Of a DNA stretch of 64,000 nucleotides, positions 1 through 7,917 are shown in pieces. Every line of letters begins with the position of its first letter. Position 1 is the stretch's first letter. Under the pieces are notes generated by a model, which did no database searches, was not told the origin of the DNA, and saw nothing but the letters and a program-made list of their open reading frames with translations. This DNA is from a bacterium (lineage in GTDB: Bacteria; Patescibacteriota; Patescibacteriia; 2-12-FULL-60-25). The stretch lies in NCBI GenBank assembly GCA_021796435.1, contig JAJYXM010000016.1:1122625-1186624 (forward strand). Reading direction: 5' to 3'. The position numbers and the translations under genes are program-made.

Positions 1-671
1 ATGGGCAGGTTCTTCCTCGGTTCCAAGGTGCCCAGGTAGAGGATGAAAGGTCGTGTCACGCCGCGCTCAGCCAAACGGTATCTTGCTTTTTGTTTAGCCT
101 GGGCCAAGGCCTCGTCGTGCAGTGAGGCAAGCTCCGGATCCCCGCCCTCCAACGTAACGCGTACCGTGGAAGGATCGAGTTGGAATTTTTTGACCAATTC
201 GTCTTTGGTGAACTGGGAAACGCATAGCACATGGCCAGCCTTACGGATGCCTTTGCGGAACAAGTTGGTGGTGATAGCCCGGCGGAAAAGCGATTCCGGA
301 AACCATTCCGGATGGTCGAATATTGCGACATCATGCACCCAAGGGACGACCGGGATCTTGATCCCAGGAGCGACAGCTCCCGAAGGAACGAACAATACGT
401 CGCAACCATAGGCCTCAAGGGATTGGCGCAATGATCCCCCGGTGGCGCTATTCAGTTTGATTATGCGGCATTTGCCGCTGGACATGTTCCTGAAGATCTC
501 CTTGCCGTGCTCTTGCGCGGCTTCGCGCGGGATATAAAGGGATAACGTGAGATTAGGGTGTCCGGAAGACAATGCGAATAGGGCTTTCGTGATTTCACGC
601 GACGCGTGAGCGATACCCGTACCGGGCGTCCCTCCGGGCGGTAAACACCGCAAGTCTATCCCGAGGATCAT
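1..671 (-). CDS. Glycosyltransferase family 4, N-terminal part, cut by the left edge
   Basis: From the ATG at 671 the minus strand stays open for 223 codons to base 1, so only the N-terminal half is present. It begins MILGIDLRCLPPGG and continues GTGIAHASRE, the glycine-rich loop usual in GT-B glycosyltransferases. VPWVHDVAIFDHPEWFP follows in the middle, and the last visible residues, YLGTLEPRKNLP, are the usual start of the family 4 nucleotide-sugar domain. Such enzymes move a sugar from a nucleotide-sugar onto glycans or lipid carriers at the cytoplasmic face of the membrane. The gene starts 20 bases after the carboxypeptidase stop and is probably co-transcribed with it. Sugar and acceptor are unknown. 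Confidence 0.85.
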   Translation of the reverse strand, partial: MILGIDLRCLPPGGTPGTGIAHASREITKALFALSSGHPNLTLSLYIPREAAQEHGKEIFRNMSSGKCRIIKLNSATGGSLRQSLEAYGCDVLFVPSGAVAPGIKIPVVPWVHDVAIFDHPEWFPESLFRRAITTNLFRKGIRKAGHVLCVSQFTKDELVKKFQLDPSTVRVTLEGGDPELASLHDEALAQAKQKARYRLAERGVTRPFILYLGTLEPRKNLP

Positions 672-691
672 AGTTTCATGGGCACATAGCT

Positions 692-1615
692 TCAATCCCA
701 TTCATAAGTGTCGAAAGCCCAGTTGGTCAAAGCTTTGATGTCCTGGAAACGTGCGAAATGGTTGTCATCACCTAGCTCCACGGCCACTACACTGGACCCA
801 TCACCGCGCTGCGTGATTTGGGCCATGCAATAGCCCGCTTCAGGCAAAGAACCGGTCTTAGCTGCAACGACGGAATACGGCTTTTTGTTCAGGAAAGTGG
901 AAAGCAACAAGTTGGTCGTCTTGACGTCATAGACCTGTCCGGTCTTGTGCCCGCGAATGATGACTTCTGGCTTCTGCATCGCGGCCGTGATCTGCGGATA
1001 GCCGGAAGCGTGTGTGATGATTGCGGCTATATCCGCGGCATTGGCGCTGTTGCGTGGATCGAGACCGGAAGGATCGGCGTAATGCGGCGATTCAAGGTTC
1101 ATTTCCCTAGCCTTGGCGTTCATGGCGGCGACGAAATTCTCGCGTCCTAGGGTCGATCGCGCCAAAGCGCTGGCCGAAGCGTTGACCGAACCGACCAACA
1201 TGCTTTCCAGGAGTTCGCCATACGTCAGCTGCTCTCCGACCTTGAAGATCGGCTTGCTTTCGTTATCAAAATCCTCCGCCTTCATCTCGACCAAAGCCGT
1301 CATGTCCACCTTCTGGTCAAGGAAGACCATGGCGGTCATGAGTTTGGTCAAGCTCGCGATGGGCATGACTTCATGCTCATTCTGCGCGAAGAGCACTTTT
1401 CCGGAAGCCACGTCAGCCACGAATACGGCTGCCGCGTTGGTCTTGATGCCCAGGCTCTCTTTCCTCTTCTTGATCGGGGCGGATATCTGCTGCGGGACCG
1501 TCACCTCGGCTTGAGGCATCTGCTCTATATATTGGTCGAACAAAGTCTGTGCCTGGACAGGCGAAGCGAGGGTTATGGCAGCCAAAGCGCCGATGAGGGT
1601 CTCGAACATAATCAT
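692..1615 (-). CDS. D-alanyl-D-alanine carboxypeptidase, peptidase S11 family
   Basis: This is a secreted penicillin-binding-protein-like peptidase that trims the terminal D-Ala from peptidoglycan side chains outside the cytoplasmic membrane. A hydrophobic signal segment fills residues 3-22 and ends at VQAQ. The three active-site motifs are intact: SLTK at 88-91 (nucleophile Ser88), SVN at 143-145 and KTG at 253-255. At 307 residues it covers the catalytic domain but has little room for the C-terminal anchoring domain of PBP5, so it may be released or held by an uncleaved signal. Its ATG overlaps the scpB stop (ATGA), which suggests translational coupling. The motif order makes the family secure. 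Confidence 0.9.
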   Translation of the reverse strand: MIMFETLIGALAAITLASPVQAQTLFDQYIEQMPQAEVTVPQQISAPIKKRKESLGIKTNAAAVFVADVASGKVLFAQNEHEVMPIASLTKLMTAMVFLDQKVDMTALVEMKAEDFDNESKPIFKVGEQLTYGELLESMLVGSVNASASALARSTLGRENFVAAMNAKAREMNLESPHYADPSGLDPRNSANAADIAAIITHASGYPQITAAMQKPEVIIRGHKTGQVYDVKTTNLLLSTFLNKKPYSVVAAKTGSLPEAGYCMAQITQRGDGSSVVAVELGDDNHFARFQDIKALTNWAFDTYEWD

Positions 1616-2235
1616 GTATCTATTGTTTTATTTTGATTTTCGGTTTCATTTTTTTGGTCTAAAGACGCGATATCTTCAGTCTGTTGCGGAACGGATTCCT
1701 GAAGACCCTGCAGCATGTCGGAAATCACGGCATGACCGCGCAATTCGGCGTAATCCGGCAGCCCCTCGGCGCTGGCCAATCCCAAGTGGTTCAAGAACTC
1801 GAAGGTGACGGAATATAAAGGCTGGCCCAGGCGTTGGTCGCTTTTCTCTTCGACCAAGCCACGTAACATGAGGTTCCTGATGATGACGGAGGAATGCACG
1901 CCGCGGATCTGCTCTAGTTCGGGACGCGTCATGGGACCGCGATACGCCAAGATGGTCAATGCCTCCAGTGCGGCTCGCGTCAGTTCGCCCTGCGTCTCTT
2001 CGTTCACGACTTGCGAGACGGCGGAAGCGAATTCAGACCGCGTCACCAACTCATACTCATGGCCGTTATTCTGCAGCATGATCGCACTTCCCGACTCCTC
2101 CAGACGTTTACCCAAATCCGCCAAAGCCTGCTTGGCCTGTTCCGGCTCTGCTTCTGCGATTTCGCACAGACGCTTGACCGTGAACGGTTTGGCGCCGGCG
2201 AACATCACAGCTTCTAAAGTTTGCTCAAGATTCAT
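1612..2235 (-). CDS. scpB: Segregation and condensation protein B
   Basis: ScpB is a dimeric winged-helix kite protein that joins ScpA and SMC in the bacterial condensin complex on the nucleoid. The first 160 residues hold the two winged helices; the family signature is visible as ALEALTILAYRGPMTRPELE and LMLRGLVEE. The C-terminal 40 residues are acidic and polar, a tail often seen in this family. The gene follows scpA after 20 bases and overlaps the start of the carboxypeptidase gene by ATGA. The length of 207 residues is usual. The start at 2235 (MNLEQTLEAVMFAG) places the conserved first helix at the N-terminus. Confidence 0.94.
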   Translation of the reverse strand: MNLEQTLEAVMFAGAKPFTVKRLCEIAEAEPEQAKQALADLGKRLEESGSAIMLQNNGHEYELVTRSEFASAVSQVVNEETQGELTRAALEALTILAYRGPMTRPELEQIRGVHSSVIIRNLMLRGLVEEKSDQRLGQPLYSVTFEFLNHLGLASAEGLPDYAELRGHAVISDMLQGLQESVPQQTEDIASLDQKNETENQNKTIDT

Positions 2236-2255
2236 AAACTTTGGTTATTCATGCA

Positions 2256-2999
2256 TCAAGCGAAAGATTCCACGAAGGGGTCGACATCGGGACGCTCGGG
2301 ATGAGCTTCAATCTCGATATCCTGGAACAGAGTGGCTTGGTTCACTTTTACGTAACGTTGTTTCACCAGCTCCAGCAATGCGAGGAAACCTGCGACGGCT
2401 TCGGTCTTGCTGGCCTTATGGCTGACGAAATCGGAGAAGACCATCTTGGCCTTGGTGCGGATATGCTGGAAGAGTTGACGGATCTTCTCCTGGACCGTGA
2501 CGACACGTTGGAGCGCGGCTTTAGGCAGGCGGAAAATCGGCTCAAGACGTCGGATTATGCGCTGCATGGTATCGGACATTATCTCTACCGTGACTTCCGG
2601 AGGTGGTGAGAACCTGCATTCAGTGATGCGGATGAGACGTCGTTCACGCGTGAACGAGCGTACTTCGGAATTCCACATGGCTTCGATCTTGTGTGAAGCT
2701 TGGACGAATGCGCGATAGGCACGGAGTTGCGATTCCAGATCCGGGCCTTCATCCAACTCGGCGTCGACGAGATCAGGCATGAGCAGGCGCGACTTGATGT
2801 AGACCAACTTGGCGGCGACGAGCAAAAAGTCAGCCATCTCCTCCAGCTGGATGGAGGCGTTCCCCTGGATATGGTGCATGAATTGCTCCGCTACCGTAGC
2901 CAGTGAGACCTGGGAAATATCAAGCTCCTCCCGCTCCACCAGTTGGAGTAGGAGGTCTAAGGGCCCCTCAAAATGCTCTATCTTGAACGTTAGCGCCAC
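2256..2999 (-). CDS. scpA: Segregation and condensation protein A
   Basis: ScpA is the kleisin that bridges the SMC heads and binds ScpB. The N-terminal family signature FEGPLDLLLQLVE is at residues 10-22, and the C-terminal winged-helix part (FLALLELVKQRYVKVNQ) that contacts the other SMC head is present. The start codon is GTG at 2999, chosen because no ATG lies upstream in frame and the conserved TFKIEHFEGPLDLL stretch begins four codons later. No Shine-Dalgarno site is visible in front. The gene lies downstream of the hairpin at 3055-3085 and heads the scpA-scpB-carboxypeptidase-glycosyltransferase string. The neighbouring scpB supports the call. Confidence 0.93.
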   Translation of the reverse strand: MALTFKIEHFEGPLDLLLQLVEREELDISQVSLATVAEQFMHHIQGNASIQLEEMADFLLVAAKLVYIKSRLLMPDLVDAELDEGPDLESQLRAYRAFVQASHKIEAMWNSEVRSFTRERRLIRITECRFSPPPEVTVEIMSDTMQRIIRRLEPIFRLPKAALQRVVTVQEKIRQLFQHIRTKAKMVFSDFVSHKASKTEAVAGFLALLELVKQRYVKVNQATLFQDIEIEAHPERPDVDPFVESFA

Positions 3000-3054
3000 G
3001 ACTGAATATTAGCGCAAATGGAGCCAAAAAACCAGTATTGTCAACGTATAAGCG

Positions 3055-3085
3055 CCAAAAAGACAGCCTAGGGCTGCCTTTTTGG
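3055..3085 (-). terminator. Rho-independent terminator of the surface protein gene
   Basis: A 14-bp inverted repeat with one mismatch (arms 3055-3068 and 3072-3085, loop TAG) has A-rich and T-rich outer arms, so it can work in both directions. It lies 12 bases after the stop of the surface protein gene and separates it from scpA. Confidence 0.85.
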
Positions 3086-3097
3086 TTCGTGTGAAGA

Positions 3098-5968
3098 TTA
3101 TGGCGTCACGAGCTTCGCGATATGGATCTTGATGAACATCTGATTAGCTTCATCATAGACCGCATACCAGCTGCCGACCGTGAGCGGAACACCGAAACGA
3201 TTGTACTGACCGCTGCTTACGAGAGGCGGCGTCGCGTCTCCGTTCGCCAAAAGGGCTAAGCCCCCTTGGCCTATGTTATTGGCGAAGATCTGGTATCGGT
3301 TATCGTAATATCCGGAGTAGAATGCGCCGCCGGAATATCCAGCAAGGCTCTTGGTCACGAAGTTATAACCGCATTTGCTTACGTCACAGCTGGCCGTCGA
3401 TGGGCTAATGACGATCTGGCCTTGTTGCGAAGTCCCGACGACCTGATAGTCGAGATAGGCATACGGCTGCGTTAAGGTCGGTGAGTGGTATATCCCGGTC
3501 TTGGTCACGCTCCCCTTCCCATCCCAGTCCTCTGCAGTCACCGAGTATTGGTAGTCGATATTCGAGACGAGATTGTTCATCAGCATCACGTAGCCGTCTT
3601 CATACGGCGTAACGGTGCTGCGCGTGATGTTGGAGTAACCGTTCATCATCTTCAAGCCTGTGCTCGGGTTAGTGAAAGTCAAGGATACCTTGTAGGGCTG
3701 ATGGTTGAGCTTCAATCCGACTAAAGCGCCCAGGTTGTCGTTGACCGTCGATTCCTTGAAGAGCACATCCGTGATCTGCAGATCCGTCGTGGCGACGGCG
3801 GGTGTTTTGAAGGTGAAATAGATATAGTCGGACCAAGCGCTGTCGACGCCGTTTTCGTTCGTCGCCTTCACTCTGATGCGGAATCGGTTATCTCCGGCCA
3901 GCGCTGGCAGCGCGTAGCTCGTCGCGTAGTTGTCGGCCACATAGTAAGACGGATTGCTGTACATGTTAGTGACCGAAGCACAGTAATCGCAGGCGACTTC
4001 GAGCGTATGTTTTTTCGCATAATCCTTGAACCACTGGACCGTCAGGGTGCGCGGATAATTCGTGTACTGTTGGTTCTGATAGGGCGAAGTGATCCAAGGC
4101 GCGTTCGGGACCGACGAGTTGTTCGTGGTAGACCTGAAATAGACCCAATCTGACCAGGCCCCGACGGTGCCATTGGCAGCGGTCGCCTTTACGCGAACGC
4201 GGAATTGGTTGTCGCCGGAGAGCAGGATGCCTTGATATCCCGTAGCATAGTTACCCGCATAATAAGTCGTGACCGCGGACCACATGGCGCCAGTCCCGCA
4301 ATAATCACATGCCACTTCGATGGTGTGAGACTGCTGGTTGTCGTTCACCCAATTCACGTCGACCAAGCGTGGATAGTTGGTATAGACCTGGTTGGGCGTA
4401 GGTAACGTGATGGTCGGGGCAGAAGCTGCCGCGTATGGCCCCGTCTCATGCTGATAAGTACACAGCGTGGAAGGGCAGGAGTCGTAGGTGGTGTAGGTGA
4501 TGGTAGGCGAATAGATGGTCGTGACATACGTACCGGTCGTGCCGGCGGGGCGATTGTAGACCATGACATAATAGCGTGCGCTCGCGAAACCATTACTCCA
4601 ATCACTGACAGAACCGGTGCATGAACTCTGACCAGAGCAGCTCCAGACAGAGCCCGTCATGTGCTCGTGGTAAAAGACGGCATAGACGTTAGCTGTAGGG
4701 ATGGACGCCGGCGGGGTGAACGTCAGGACGACCGCTTGACCCGAGGCATGGGAAGTCTTGTCCACATTAAGCGTACCCGCCGTCCCAGCTGTCACGCCCG
4801 TAAAGGCGATAAGCGGGCCATATCCCGTCGCTAAGATATTTCCCGATGAGTCTTTGAGATATGCGGCGTATTGGGCAAAGGAACTCGAATCGGATTTCGT
4901 CACGCTCAAGGAGGCGACACAGCTCGTCGTGTTGTTGCACGTCGTGACGTAGGCCTTCCTTACATCGTCCCAGATCTCGATCCGTGTGCCGGAAAGGTCT
5001 GTTGCAGGCGTAGACCATGCCTTAGCCGTCAAAGTGACCATGTCTCCGCTGGTGATCGAGCTCTTATCCTGGGTCAGCGAGGCTCCATAATCGTTAGACG
5101 TTGACGATTGGCTGATGGAAATCGTCGGGAACCATTCGTCGGCGACAAGGTTGCCGGAGGCATCGTAGCCCTTTGCATGAAAGATGATATTCGTGATGCC
5201 GCCGATGATCGCTTCTGTTTGCGCCACGGTGCAGCTTTGCTGGTTATAGCAGGTGTTGATCGCCAAGGCTGTACGAGGGTCAACGATCTCTATCTTTGTG
5301 ATGGCTGGAGAGGTGACACCGGAGTTCAAGGTGGCTGTCAGGATGACCGTATCCCCTACCTTGGGGTTCGTCTGGCTGACGGTGTTACTGAAACGCGAGC
5401 CTGTCTGGGTCGGAGTCGTCGGGTTAGTGACGGCTGGAGTTTCGATGTTGTCGTCGGGAGTCGTGACGGAGTTAGATTGCTGTGTCGGATTGAAATCAGC
5501 CGTGCTGTTTATGTCGGCGCCGATATTGTAATTGACGAAAAACGGATCAGGCAGGTCGTCTACGTGCTGGGCCCAGTTGGCTCCATAAAGCTGGGCGGCC
5601 AGGGATTCATTCGTTATCCAACGCAGGATACCGTAGCGGGAAACGGCGTAGACTTTGGGATTGGTCGTGACCTTGACCAACCTGACGCCAGGCTTGTATG
5701 TGACGTTGCCGCCGATGGTGATCTTGCCGAGATCTTCGAGGCTCAGTTGTTGGATGGCTGGCGAAGTATAGCCGTACCAACTGAAAAAGGTGTTATAAGT
5801 CGGAAAGACGTAACGTTTTCCGTTGGACGACAGCCAATAGACGGTGTCGTAGGGCCCTTTGATGAGGCCTGTCGTGGCGGCATGGGCAGCCGTCGGAACG
5901 AACAAAGAAGCACTGAAAGGCATGATTATCATGGCCAAAGTGCTTAAAAAAGTGATTATTTTACGCAT
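3098..5968 (-). CDS. Large secreted repeat protein with a Patescibacteria surface domain
   Basis: This is a secreted 956-residue protein, probably part of the cell surface or exported. A signal peptide fills residues 1-31 (basic MRK, hydrophobic core, AAHAA). Residues 34-155 form a domain I recognise from Patescibacteria surface proteins: DTVYWLSSNGKRYVFP, then PKVYAVSRYGILRWI. Three Ig-like segments follow (about 190-495), each with a Cys pair spaced by five residues (CYNQQSC, CNNTTSC, CSGQSSC). Two near-identical repeats (about 515-720) each carry VACDYC and a W-x-D-x(2)-YF end. The remaining 230 residues are beta-rich. No sortase motif or C-terminal membrane helix is seen. A TATAAT promoter lies just upstream. 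Ligand and role are unknown. Confidence 0.8.
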   Translation of the reverse strand: MRKIITFLSTLAMIIMPFSASLFVPTAAHAATTGLIKGPYDTVYWLSSNGKRYVFPTYNTFFSWYGYTSPAIQQLSLEDLGKITIGGNVTYKPGVRLVKVTTNPKVYAVSRYGILRWITNESLAAQLYGANWAQHVDDLPDPFFVNYNIGADINSTADFNPTQQSNSVTTPDDNIETPAVTNPTTPTQTGSRFSNTVSQTNPKVGDTVILTATLNSGVTSPAITKIEIVDPRTALAINTCYNQQSCTVAQTEAIIGGITNIIFHAKGYDASGNLVADEWFPTISISQSSTSNDYGASLTQDKSSITSGDMVTLTAKAWSTPATDLSGTRIEIWDDVRKAYVTTCNNTTSCVASLSVTKSDSSSFAQYAAYLKDSSGNILATGYGPLIAFTGVTAGTAGTLNVDKTSHASGQAVVLTFTPPASIPTANVYAVFYHEHMTGSVWSCSGQSSCTGSVSDWSNGFASARYYVMVYNRPAGTTGTYVTTIYSPTITYTTYDSCPSTLCTYQHETGPYAAASAPTITLPTPNQVYTNYPRLVDVNWVNDNQQSHTIEVACDYCGTGAMWSAVTTYYAGNYATGYQGILLSGDNQFRVRVKATAANGTVGAWSDWVYFRSTTNNSSVPNAPWITSPYQNQQYTNYPRTLTVQWFKDYAKKHTLEVACDYCASVTNMYSNPSYYVADNYATSYALPALAGDNRFRIRVKATNENGVDSAWSDYIYFTFKTPAVATTDLQITDVLFKESTVNDNLGALVGLKLNHQPYKVSLTFTNPSTGLKMMNGYSNITRSTVTPYEDGYVMLMNNLVSNIDYQYSVTAEDWDGKGSVTKTGIYHSPTLTQPYAYLDYQVVGTSQQGQIVISPSTASCDVSKCGYNFVTKSLAGYSGGAFYSGYYDNRYQIFANNIGQGGLALLANGDATPPLVSSGQYNRFGVPLTVGSWYAVYDEANQMFIKIHIAKLVTP

Positions 5969-5982
5969 ATTTTTATGGGGTG

Positions 5983-6011
5983 ATTATAACATAAAACGTC
6001 AAATACCCAAG
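5983..6011 (-). promoter_or_regulatory. Sigma-70-type promoter of the surface protein gene
   Basis: A perfect TATAAT -10 box lies on the minus strand at 5988-5983, with a weak TTGGGT -35 16 bases upstream. Transcription would begin within about 10 bases of the ATG at 5968, so the mRNA would be nearly leaderless. Confidence 0.6.
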
Positions 6012-6025
6012 TCTATGACAAAAGA

Positions 6026-6110
6026 CGCATCGGATGAAACCGATGCGCCAGCAGGGCGCGATGAATCGCGTCCATACAATAACTATTGTACAGGCGAATG
6101 ATTATTCGCC
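6026..6110. repeat. Cluster of four small palindromes at the aspS 3' end
   Basis: Four hairpins follow each other: 6026-6047 (CGCATCGG arms), 6057-6070 (CGCGAT/ATCGCG), 6076-6089 (ACAAT/ATTGT) and 6093-6110 (GGCGAAT/ATTCGCC). The last one contains the aspS stop codon and the codons for its final residues SRGE. The arrangement looks like an inserted repetitive palindromic element that also ends aspS transcription. Confidence 0.6.
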
Positions 6111-7502
6111 CCTACTGATCTTTATATGCACCTCATCGAGACTTTTCTGTGGAACTTCCGATGGTGCACCCATCATAAGATCGCGACCGTCTCCGGTCTT
6201 GGGGAAAGCGATGACTTCGCGGATGTTCGGTTCATTCGCCAGGATCATGACAAGGCGATCCACTCCAGGCGCGATTCCGCCGTGCGGTGGCGCTCCATAA
6301 GTGAATGATTCCAGCATGTGGCCGAACTGCGACTGTATCCCCTCTTCATCGAAGCCCATGATCTCGAAGACCTTCTTCAGCGCTTCTGGTTCGTGGTTAC
6401 GGATGCTCCCGCCTCCGGCTTCGTATCCGTTCAGGACCAAATCATATTGCGTCGTCAGGATCTCGCCGATGTGCGACTTTTCCATGAGCCATTGCATGTG
6501 TTCGGGCTTAGGCCGGGAGAAGGGGTTGTGGCTGAACGTCCAGCCGCCATCTTCCGTCGCTTCGAAGAACGGGAAATCGATGATCCAGGCGAAAGCCAAT
6601 AGGTTGGGATCGTCTTTGTCTTCACGGAAATCAGGCTTATCCGATCCGTACTTGTCCATGACCTCCTGATACGAATACCGCGGGAACGGGATCTGTTGTA
6701 TACGCTTTTCCGGCGTGACCGTCCGTATCATCTTGATCATCATGTCTTCGATGAGCTCGAGGACGTTTTCGCGGTCGACGAACGACATCTCAAGATCAAG
6801 TTGCGTGAATTCCGGCTGACGATCGCCGCGTTGGTCCTCGTCGCGGAAACATCGCGCTACCTGGAAATACCTTTCCATGCCGCCGACCATCAAGAGCTGC
6901 TTGAACTGCTGAGGCGACTGCGGTAGGGCGTAGAACTGGCCAGGTTGGTTGCGCGATGGGATAAGGAATTCGCGTGCGCCTTCCGGCGTACCTTTGGTGA
7001 TGTATGGCGTCTCGACTTCGACGAAATCCTGGCCATGCAGATAATCGCGCATGAATGAGATCACCTTATCGCGTAACCGGATGTTGCGCTGCATGCGCGC
7101 ACTCCGCAGGTCGAGGTAACGATATTTCATGCGCAGTTCCTCGTTGATGCCGGACGTATCCTCGAGTTCGAAAGGCGGCGTCTTGGATGGATTCAAGATC
7201 TCGACGTGCTTAGCCAAAAGCTCTACCGTGCCAGTCGGCAGATTCGGATTGACTTGCTTGGCACCGCGGGCTTGGACGAGGCCGGTCACGGCTAAGCAGT
7301 ATTCCGGACGGATACCGGTGACGAGGTCGCGCGATGCATCATCGAGTTCGGCGGGCACGAGGACGACCTGCAATAAGCCGCTTCTGTCACGCATATCGAA
7401 AAACGTGATCTTGCCCATGTCACGGCGCGTATTGACCCAACCGTAGATGGTGACTTCTTGGCCGACAGCCTCAGCTGTCGCGAGATTGAGGAATCGTGGC
7501 AT
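6102..7502 (-). CDS. aspS: Aspartyl-tRNA synthetase lacking the GAD insertion
   Basis: AspRS charges tRNA-Asp with aspartate in the cytoplasm. The OB-fold anticodon domain (residues 1-110, TIYGWVNTRRDMGKITFFDM) is followed by the class II core with motif 2 (CFRDED at 218-223) and motif 3 (GGIAPGVDRLVMI near 408-420). Bacterial AspRS is usually about 590 residues and carries a GAD domain of roughly 130 residues after YGSDKPD. Here YGSDKPD (285-291) is followed only 12 residues later by AFAWIIDFP, so the GAD domain is missing and the protein has 466 residues. The frame is intact, so this is not a broken gene. Its last codons lie inside a palindromic repeat. Whether it also charges tRNA-Asn cannot be judged, but asnS is nearby. 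Confidence 0.95.
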   Translation of the reverse strand: MPRFLNLATAEAVGQEVTIYGWVNTRRDMGKITFFDMRDRSGLLQVVLVPAELDDASRDLVTGIRPEYCLAVTGLVQARGAKQVNPNLPTGTVELLAKHVEILNPSKTPPFELEDTSGINEELRMKYRYLDLRSARMQRNIRLRDKVISFMRDYLHGQDFVEVETPYITKGTPEGAREFLIPSRNQPGQFYALPQSPQQFKQLLMVGGMERYFQVARCFRDEDQRGDRQPEFTQLDLEMSFVDRENVLELIEDMMIKMIRTVTPEKRIQQIPFPRYSYQEVMDKYGSDKPDFREDKDDPNLLAFAWIIDFPFFEATEDGGWTFSHNPFSRPKPEHMQWLMEKSHIGEILTTQYDLVLNGYEAGGGSIRNHEPEALKKVFEIMGFDEEGIQSQFGHMLESFTYGAPPHGGIAPGVDRLVMILANEPNIREVIAFPKTGDGRDLMMGAPSEVPQKSLDEVHIKISRGE

Positions 7503-7590
7503 ATTTGCTTGGATTTAAAGGACCGACTGCGTCGGCCCCATCGATTGGATACGTTACATGGTTAAATGGATGCAAGCAAATCAACTCGGA

Positions 7591-7893
7591 CTATGGCTTG
7601 GGCGTCTCCTGGCATTCGCCATAGCTTATCCCGTCGCTGACTGAACAGCGCAAACCAGGACGGCAAGGTAAACCGCCCGGACCCCCACAGGTGCTACCCA
7701 GCTCGCCTAAACCGCCCTTGATCAACGTATGTTGTTCCTGCGGCGCCACTTCGGAGTTTTTAGGCGGCTCGCTATACATGAAGCGCAAGATGATGAAGAC
7801 AATCAGCACGACGGGAATGACGACGAGCGCGATACCGCCGAAAATCGCCAACAGCTTGAAGCTTGATTCATTGACTTCCTTCTTTTGTCCCAT
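7591..7893 (-). CDS. Small membrane-anchored protein with a cysteine-rich tail
   Basis: This is a 100-residue protein of unknown role. Residues 13-38 form one hydrophobic helix (LLAIFGGIALVVIPVVLIVF), so the C-terminus probably lies outside the membrane. The tail holds four cysteines in the pattern CGGPGGLPCRPGLRC followed by GEC, which resembles short disulfide-knotted modules found in exported proteins. The gene follows the propeller-like protein after 24 bases and is likely in one transcript with it and aspS. No enzyme motif is visible. The clean start and the membrane helix support a real gene. Confidence 0.65.
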   Translation of the reverse strand: MGQKKEVNESSFKLLAIFGGIALVVIPVVLIVFIILRFMYSEPPKNSEVAPQEQHTLIKGGLGELGSTCGGPGGLPCRPGLRCSVSDGISYGECQETPKP

Positions 7894-7917
7894 AAATAAA
7901 TTCTATATCTTGCGCAC

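Noticed and set aside
6102-7502. Deletion or frameshift inside aspS
   Set aside because: The frame is continuous and the sequence on both sides of the missing GAD domain joins smoothly, so it is a natural short form.
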